Part shown: positions 59,745 to 64,000 of the stretch, piece after piece | Position numbering within the stretch: the first letter of the stretch is position 1 | How the letters are laid out: each line of letters begins with the position of its first letter | DNA from: Gallionella sp. | GTDB lineage: Bacteria; Pseudomonadota; Gammaproteobacteria; Burkholderiales; Gallionellaceae | Assembly: GCA_028689145.1 (NCBI GenBank) | Contig: JAQTWT010000004.1 | Coordinates: 132,323-196,322, forward strand | Length of the DNA: 64,000 nt | Direction: 5' to 3' | Position numbers and translations under genes: made by a program | Notes under the pieces: generated by a model | Database searches by the model: none | What the model was told of the DNA's origin: nothing | What the model saw: only the letters and a program-made list of their open reading frames with translations

Positions 59745-61441
59745 AGCTTTGATTTTACAAATTCAGTTGCATTTTGCAAGGGAATAGATTGCGCCTGTGC
59801 ATCGCAGCGCCCCTGATATTCCAGCATGCCTTCTTTCAAGCCGCGCTCGCCGACCACGATGCGGTGCGGTATGCCGATCAACTCCATGTCGGCGAACATC
59901 ACCCCGGGGCGTTCGTCGCGGTCGTCCAGCAACACCTCGATTCCGGCTGCTTGCAGCGCGGCATACAGTTGTTCCACCGCCTCGCGTACCGCAACGCTTT
60001 TGCCCAAGCCGATCGGTACGATGGCGACCTGGAACGGAGCCATCGCGGCGGGAAGAATAATGCCGCGCTCGTCGTAATTTTGCTCGATTGCGGCGGCTAC
60101 GATGCGTGAAACACCGATGCCGTAACAGCCCATTTCCATGATTTGCGTTTTGCCCTGCGCGTCCAGATAGGTGGCTTTAAGCGCTTCTGCATACTTGGTG
60201 CGCAGCTGGAAGATGTGTCCGACTTCAATGCCACGGCAGATTTCCAGATTGCCTGCACCGTCGGGGCTCGGGTCGCCCGCAACCACGTTGCGGATATCGT
60301 GCACGTTGGCTTCGTCCAGATGCACGTCGCGTCCGAAATTCGCGCCGGTGTAGTGGAAACCGTCATCGTTTGCGCCGCAGATGAAATCGCTCAATGCGGC
60401 AGCGGTACGGTCAGCCAGGATGCGTACCTTGTTGCCCACCGGCCCGATATATCCGGCGCGGCAGCTCATGTTGCGGTGGATCTCGTCGTCGCTGGCGAAG
60501 CGGAACTCACCCAATATTTTGCCGGCCTTGATCTCGTTCAGCGTGTGGTCACCGCGCAACAGCAACAGCACGAACTCGTTTTCGTGCGTCATGATTGCGA
60601 TGGCTTTCAATATGTTGGGTGCAGAGGTGTTGAAGAATGCCGCGACCTCCTCAATGGAACGCTGTCCGGGCGTGATGACCTTCTGCAGTTCCTGTTTGGC
60701 TGGCGCACGCGGCGCGACTGGTGCAACGGCTTCCGCCATCTCCACATTTGCCGCGTAATCGGAAGCAGGGCAGTAAGCCAGCGCGTCTTCGCCTGAATCC
60801 GCCAGCACGTGAAACTCGTGCGAACCGCTGCCGCCGATTGCGCCGGTATCCGCCGCAACGGCGCGGAATTGCAGGCCGAGGCGGGTAAAAATGCGGCTGT
60901 AGGTGTCGTGCATAACCTGATAGGTGCGCTCCAGGCTCGCATAGTCGGAGTGGAACGAATAGGCATCCTTCATCACGAATTCGCGCGCGCGCATCACGCC
61001 GAAACGCGGGCGTACCTCGTCGCGGAACTTGGTCTGGATCTGGTAGAAATTGATCGGCAGCTGGCGGTAGCTGCGAATCTCGCGCCGCGCGATGTCGGTG
61101 ATCACTTCTTCGTGGGTCGGGCCGAAACAGAATTGATTGTCGTGCCGGTCGTTGATTTTCAGCATCTGCGGGCCAAATACTTCCCAGCGCCCGGTTTCCT
61201 GCCACAGTTCGGCGGGTTGCACGGCGGGCATCAACAATTCGATACCGCCGCTTTTATTCATTTCCTCGCGCACCACATTTTCCACCTTGCGCAGCACGCG
61301 CAGGCCGAGCGGCATCCAGCTGTACAGGCCGCTGGCCAGCTTACGGATATATCCGGCGCGCAGCATCAGCTTGTGGCTGGGCAGTTCCGCTTCAGACGGG
61401 GCTTCCTTGAGGGTGGAAATGAAGAATTGTGAGACGCGCAT
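59741..61441 (-). CDS. proS: Prolyl-tRNA synthetase
   Basis: A 566-residue bacterial-type class II synthetase. Motif 1-3 regions: [58 protein letters not shown]. The YbaK-like editing domain is inserted at ~225-395 ([20 protein letters not shown]). C-terminal anticodon-binding domain ([20 protein letters not shown]). ATG 61441 begins [20 protein letters not shown], the family start. Confidence 0.97.
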   Translation of the reverse strand: MRVSQFFISTLKEAPSEAELPSHKLMLRAGYIRKLASGLYSWMPLGLRVLRKVENVVREEMNKSGGIELLMPAVQPAELWQETGRWEVFGPQMLKINDRHDNQFCFGPTHEEVITDIARREIRSYRQLPINFYQIQTKFRDEVRPRFGVMRAREFVMKDAYSFHSDYASLERTYQVMHDTYSRIFTRLGLQFRAVAADTGAIGGSGSHEFHVLADSGEDALAYCPASDYAANVEMAEAVAPVAPRAPAKQELQKVITPGQRSIEEVAAFFNTSAPNILKAIAIMTHENEFVLLLLRGDHTLNEIKAGKILGEFRFASDDEIHRNMSCRAGYIGPVGNKVRILADRTAAALSDFICGANDDGFHYTGANFGRDVHLDEANVHDIRNVVAGDPSPDGAGNLEICRGIEVGHIFQLRTKYAEALKATYLDAQGKTQIMEMGCYGIGVSRIVAAAIEQNYDERGIILPAAMAPFQVAIVPIGLGKSVAVREAVEQLYAALQAAGIEVLLDDRDERPGVMFADMELIGIPHRIVVGERGLKEGMLEYQGRCDAQAQSIPLQNATEFVKSKL

Positions 61442-61545
61442 GGTGAGTACAACCTGAATGATAAAAGACAATCCGCGATTTTACAGGGAATGAGCAGAAT
61501 TTGAACCTGAATCCCCAAATGAGTTCATTCGGGGTGGTAGTTTTT

Positions 61546-61575
61546 TGTAGGGGCGCGATTCATCGCGCCCCTACA
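61546..61575. repeat. GTAGGGGCG...CGCCCCTAC hairpin repeat, copy 4 (single arm)
   Basis: TGTAGGGGCGCGATTCATCG + CGCCCCTACA, a near-perfect palindrome 4 bases from the dut stop codon, in the dut-proS gap. Confidence 0.8.
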
Positions 61576-61578
61576 GCC

Positions 61579-62034
61579 TCAATGCTTGCCGGTACTGCCG
61601 AATCCGCCGCTGCCGCGTTCGCTCAGCGGGAACTCTTCGACGATATTGAACTTGGCCTGCATCACCGGCACGATTACCAGTTGCGCCATGCGTTCCATCG
61701 GCATCAGTGTGAAAGGGATCTGGCTGCGGTTCCACAGCGACACGAAAATCTGCCCCTGATAATCCGAGTCGATCAGGCCGACGAGATTGCCGAGCACGAT
61801 GCCGTGCTTATGGCCGAGGCCGGAGCGCGGCAGGATCATCGCCGCATAACTGGGATTGCTCAAGTGTATCGAGATGCCGCTGGGGATCAGCTCGCACTGC
61901 TTGGGCTGGATCACCATGTTGTGGTCGATGCACGCGCGCAGATCGATCCCAGCCGATCCGGCAGTCGCGTAGCCGGGCATGTTGTCATGCAAACGGTGGT
62001 CGAGAACTTTGACATCAACTGAGATGGGTTTCAT
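61579..62034 (-). CDS. dut: dUTP diphosphatase
   Basis: A 151-residue trimeric dUTPase. Motifs: [49 protein letters not shown] and the C-terminal flexible [13 protein letters not shown]. Prevents uracil incorporation and supplies dUMP. Overlaps the coaBC stop by 4 bases (ATGA). Confidence 0.97.
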   Translation of the reverse strand: MKPISVDVKVLDHRLHDNMPGYATAGSAGIDLRACIDHNMVIQPKQCELIPSGISIHLSNPSYAAMILPRSGLGHKHGIVLGNLVGLIDSDYQGQIFVSLWNRSQIPFTLMPMERMAQLVIVPVMQAKFNIVEEFPLSERGSGGFGSTGKH

Positions 62035-63263
62035 TTGCCTGCTCCTTTATAAAGTTGCGCGATGTGCTGCATCAATTGTCTTGCCAATGTGAGTTTATCG
62101 GCGCGCGGCAGCGCATGGTTGCCGCTGTCGTCAAACAGCACCAGTTCGTTGTCGTCGCTGCCGATGGCCTGCTGCGCGAGATTACCCACCAGCAGCGGCA
62201 GTTTTTTCGCGCGGCGTTTTTGCTCGGCATATTCCAGAAGATTTTCGCTTTCTGCGGCGAAGCCAACACAGAACGGCGGTTTCGGCAGGCTGGCGACATG
62301 CGCCAGAATATCCGGATTGGGTAGCAGTTCCAGCGTCAGCGTGCCCGCGCTTTTCTTGATCTTCTGCCCGCTTGGTTGCGCGACGCGATAGTCTGCCACC
62401 GCCGCTACGCTGATGAAAATATCTGCCTCCGCCACCTGCTGTTTGACCGCGTCGAACATCTGCGCGGCGCTCACCACCTCCACGCATTGCGCGCCGCTTG
62501 GCTTGGCGAGGGCGGTCGGGCCGGAGATCAGCAGCACTTCCGCACCTTGTTCCAGTGCAGCCTGCACGATAGCGTAGCCCATCTTGCCGGAACTGCGGTT
62601 GGTGATACCGCGCACCGCATCAATTGCCTCATAGGTAGGCCCGGCGGTGATCAGAATCTTCACCCCGCTTAACTCCCTCCCCCCTTTGCGGGGGAGGGCT
62701 GGGGAGAGGGGCGCATTGCGCAGCAATGCCAGCACATCACGCGCCAAATTCTCAGCTTCCAGTATCCGCCCCATACCCTCTTCGCCGCATGCCTGCGCGC
62801 CTGAATCCGGACCGAGTATCTGTATGCCGTCGGCGCGCAGTTGCGCGATATTGCGCTGCGTTGCCGCGTTTTGCCACATCTCGCGGTTCATCGCCGGGGC
62901 GATGATCAGCGGGCAATTGCGCGCCAGACATAAGGTGGACAGCAGATCATTTGCCAGACCATGCGACAGCTTGGCAATGAAATCGGCGCTGGCGGGCGCG
63001 ATCACGATCGCATCGGCGGCGCGGCTCAGGTTGATATGCGCCATGCTGTTCGGCACGCTGGCATCCCACTGGTCGGTGAACACCGGCTGGCCGGAAAGCC
63101 CCTGCATGGTGGTCGGTGTGATGAAATGGCACGCCGCCTCGGTCATCGTGACCTGCACTGCCACACCCTGCTTCATCAGCAGGCGTAGCAATTCCGCCGC
63201 CTTATAGGCTGCGATGCCGCCGGTGATGCCGAGCACAATACGCTTGGTTGGTTCTTGGGTCAT
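62031..63263 (-). CDS. coaBC: Bifunctional phosphopantothenoylcysteine synthetase/decarboxylase
   Basis: A 410-residue fusion for coenzyme A synthesis. N-terminal CoaC flavoprotein (~1-180): [40 protein letters not shown] and [21 protein letters not shown]-terminal CoaB (~198-410): [42 protein letters not shown]-rich palindrome (62674-62710) is inserted in frame exactly at the linker, encoding [16 protein letters not shown] 63263 (or 63275) is the start. Coupled to dut, as in many proteobacteria. Confidence 0.95.
   Translation of the reverse strand: MTQEPTKRIVLGITGGIAAYKAAELLRLLMKQGVAVQVTMTEAACHFITPTTMQGLSGQPVFTDQWDASVPNSMAHINLSRAADAIVIAPASADFIAKLSHGLANDLLSTLCLARNCPLIIAPAMNREMWQNAATQRNIAQLRADGIQILGPDSGAQACGEEGMGRILEAENLARDVLALLRNAPLSPALPRKGGRELSGVKILITAGPTYEAIDAVRGITNRSSGKMGYAIVQAALEQGAEVLLISGPTALAKPSGAQCVEVVSAAQMFDAVKQQVAEADIFISVAAVADYRVAQPSGQKIKKSAGTLTLELLPNPDILAHVASLPKPPFCVGFAAESENLLEYAEQKRRAKKLPLLVGNLAQQAIGSDDNELVLFDDSGNHALPRADKLTLARQLMQHIAQLYKGAGK
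62674..62710. repeat. CTCCC/GGGAG palindrome inside coaBC
   Basis: CTCCCTCCCCCC (62674-62685) pairs with GGGGGAGGG around TTTGC, followed by CTGGGGAGAGGG. Same family as the mutS and addB-like copies. Lies at residues ~185-197, between the CoaC and CoaB domains. Confidence 0.8.
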
Positions 63264-63328
63264 AATGCCGCGCATCTTATCAAGAAACTGCCCGGATAGG
63301 ATGAGGGAGTGACGGGGGCGTTCTATCG

Positions 63329-63387
63329 GTAGCGTGCGCTGTGCGCACGACAACACAACCTTAAACCGTGCGCACAGCGCACGCTAC
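63329..63387. repeat. Perfect 21-bp inverted repeat upstream of radC
   Basis: GTAGCGTGCGCTGTGCGCAC + G (63329-63349) is perfectly inverted at 63367-63387, with a 17-base spacer. Each arm is itself partly palindromic (TGCGC/GCGCA). It lies between the divergent coaBC and radC genes, 25 bases before the radC start. Confidence 0.88.
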
Positions 63388-63412
63388 GCACTTACAGGAA
63401 AGCGGGGCGTTT

Positions 63413-64000
63413 ATGGCAATCACCGACTGGCCCGAGTTCGAGCGGCCTCGCGAGAAGTTATTGCAAAAAGGCGCGGCCTCACTCTCCGATGCCGAATTGC
63501 TGGCGATTTTCTTGCGCACCGGCGTGACCGGGCAGAGCGCGGTGGACTTGGCGCGCGGTTTGCTGACACGCTTCGGCAATCTCACCAAGCTGTTTGCCGC
63601 CTGTGAAAAAGATTTCTGCGACATGCACGGCATGGGGCAGGCGAAATTCGTGCAGTTGCAGGCGGTAATGGAAATGTCGCAACGCGCATTGAAAGAAGAA
63701 ATACAGTGCAGCAGCGCGCTCAACTCGCCGGGAGCGGTGCGCGACTATTTGCAGCTGTTGCTTGGCGGTCGGCAGCAGGAAGTTTTTGCGGTGTTGTTTC
63801 TCGACACCCAGCATCGCGTGATCGCCTCGGAAGAGCTGTTTCACGGCACGCTCGGCCAGACCAGCGTGTATCCGCGCGAAGTGGTCAAGCGCGCGCTGGC
63901 GCATAACGCCGCCGCCGTGATTTTCGCGCACAATCATCCCTCCGGTGTGGCCGAACCGAGCCAGTCAGACCAACTGCTCACCACCGCGCTGAAACAGGCA
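63413..64000 (+). CDS. radC: RadC/YicR-family JAB-domain protein (partial)
   Basis: The first 196 codons; the gene runs off the right edge. N-terminal [20 protein letters not shown] and the HhH region ([20 protein letters not shown] ... [15 protein letters not shown]) are typical. The MPN/JAB domain shows [18 protein letters not shown], with the H-x-H-(x)-S-x7-D zinc-binding residues. Function in DNA repair is doubtful for the family; many homologues accompany mobile DNA. The missing C-terminus is ~25-30 residues. Confidence 0.93.
   Translation, partial: MAITDWPEFERPREKLLQKGAASLSDAELLAIFLRTGVTGQSAVDLARGLLTRFGNLTKLFAACEKDFCDMHGMGQAKFVQLQAVMEMSQRALKEEIQCSSALNSPGAVRDYLQLLLGGRQQEVFAVLFLDTQHRVIASEELFHGTLGQTSVYPREVVKRALAHNAAAVIFAHNHPSGVAEPSQSDQLLTTALKQA

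Noticed and set aside
1..64000. CRISPR arrays, tRNA or rRNA genes, complete insertion sequences
   Set aside because: None seen. The dispersed palindromes lack regular spacing and spacers, and no transposase gene is present.

Overview
The window looks like a chromosomal segment of a betaproteobacterium, most likely in the Nitrosomonadales/Gallionellaceae (iron-oxidiser) neighbourhood. This is inferred from the trmJ-cysE-iscRSUA-hscBA-fdx-iscX order, the AddAB-like helicase/nuclease pair, a class II ribonucleotide reductase, FeSOD, a 7Fe ferredoxin and the general protein style. No rRNA, tRNA, CRISPR array, prophage or complete insertion sequence was seen. Coding density is high and the GC content is moderate to high. 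AT-rich or unusual stretches mark accessory spots at about 0.5-1.5 kb and 35.9-38 kb.

Layout. 0-1.5 kb: tail of a DMT-type permease, a SpoIIAA-like protein, a HEPN-like protein and a toxin-antitoxin remnant. 1.5-7.7 kb: STAS protein and Aer-like chemoreceptor, HtpX, MlaA, an orphan ParA and a 7Fe ferredoxin. 7.7-13.7 kb: AddB-like Fe-S nuclease and AddA-like helicase. 13.7-16 kb: small regulatory proteins and sodB. 16-20.3 kb: a seven-gene leftward redox cluster (Cys-less thioredoxin fold, DUF2798, unknown, thioredoxin-DsbD-like fusion, small secreted protein, flavohaem oxidoreductase, cytochrome b5-like protein). 20.3-24.4 kb: a YcgR-like PilZ protein with a structured leader, and glycogen phosphorylase. 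24.4-27 kb: ydbH-ynbE-ydbL-type lipid-transport genes. 27-33.5 kb: exonuclease, rlmD, an LTxxQ-repeat periplasmic protein divergent from an OmpR/EnvZ-type pair, DUF2249 and a glycosyltransferase. 33.6-38 kb: coiled-coil protein, dienelactone hydrolase, a small protein, a CcdA/CcdB module and a second HEPN-like protein. 38-49.8 kb: mutS, suhB, trmJ, cysE, the full isc operon and dsbB. 49.8-64 kb: GGDEF/EAL protein, DHH phosphoesterase, PilZ protein, nrdJ, yqhA, TlpA-like thioredoxin, lytic transglycosylase, proS, dut, coaBC and the start of radC.

The most unusual property is the density and placement of short palindromic repeats. At least ten sequence families occur. Several copies lie in frame inside housekeeping genes: addA-like (two), addB-like (two, at the C-terminus), mutS (two), coaBC (at the CoaC/CoaB linker) and the lytic transglycosylase (splitting the start codon from the signal peptide). 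Others sit at most junctions of the isc operon. A ~142-bp MITE-like element occurs twice, once ending at the mlaA stop codon and once ending on the dsbB start codon, where its terminal repeat provides the only visible Shine-Dalgarno sequence.

Functionally the window combines Fe-S assembly (isc), users of Fe-S or thiol chemistry (AddB-like, ferredoxins, RlmD, DsbB, the DsbD-like fusion, TlpA), envelope upkeep (MlaA, YdbH set, HtpX, LTxxQ protein with its two-component pair), c-di-GMP signalling (two PilZ proteins and one GGDEF/EAL protein) and DNA/nucleotide maintenance (MutS, AddAB, RadC, NrdJ, Dut). All assignments were made by reading the sequence; none was checked against a database.
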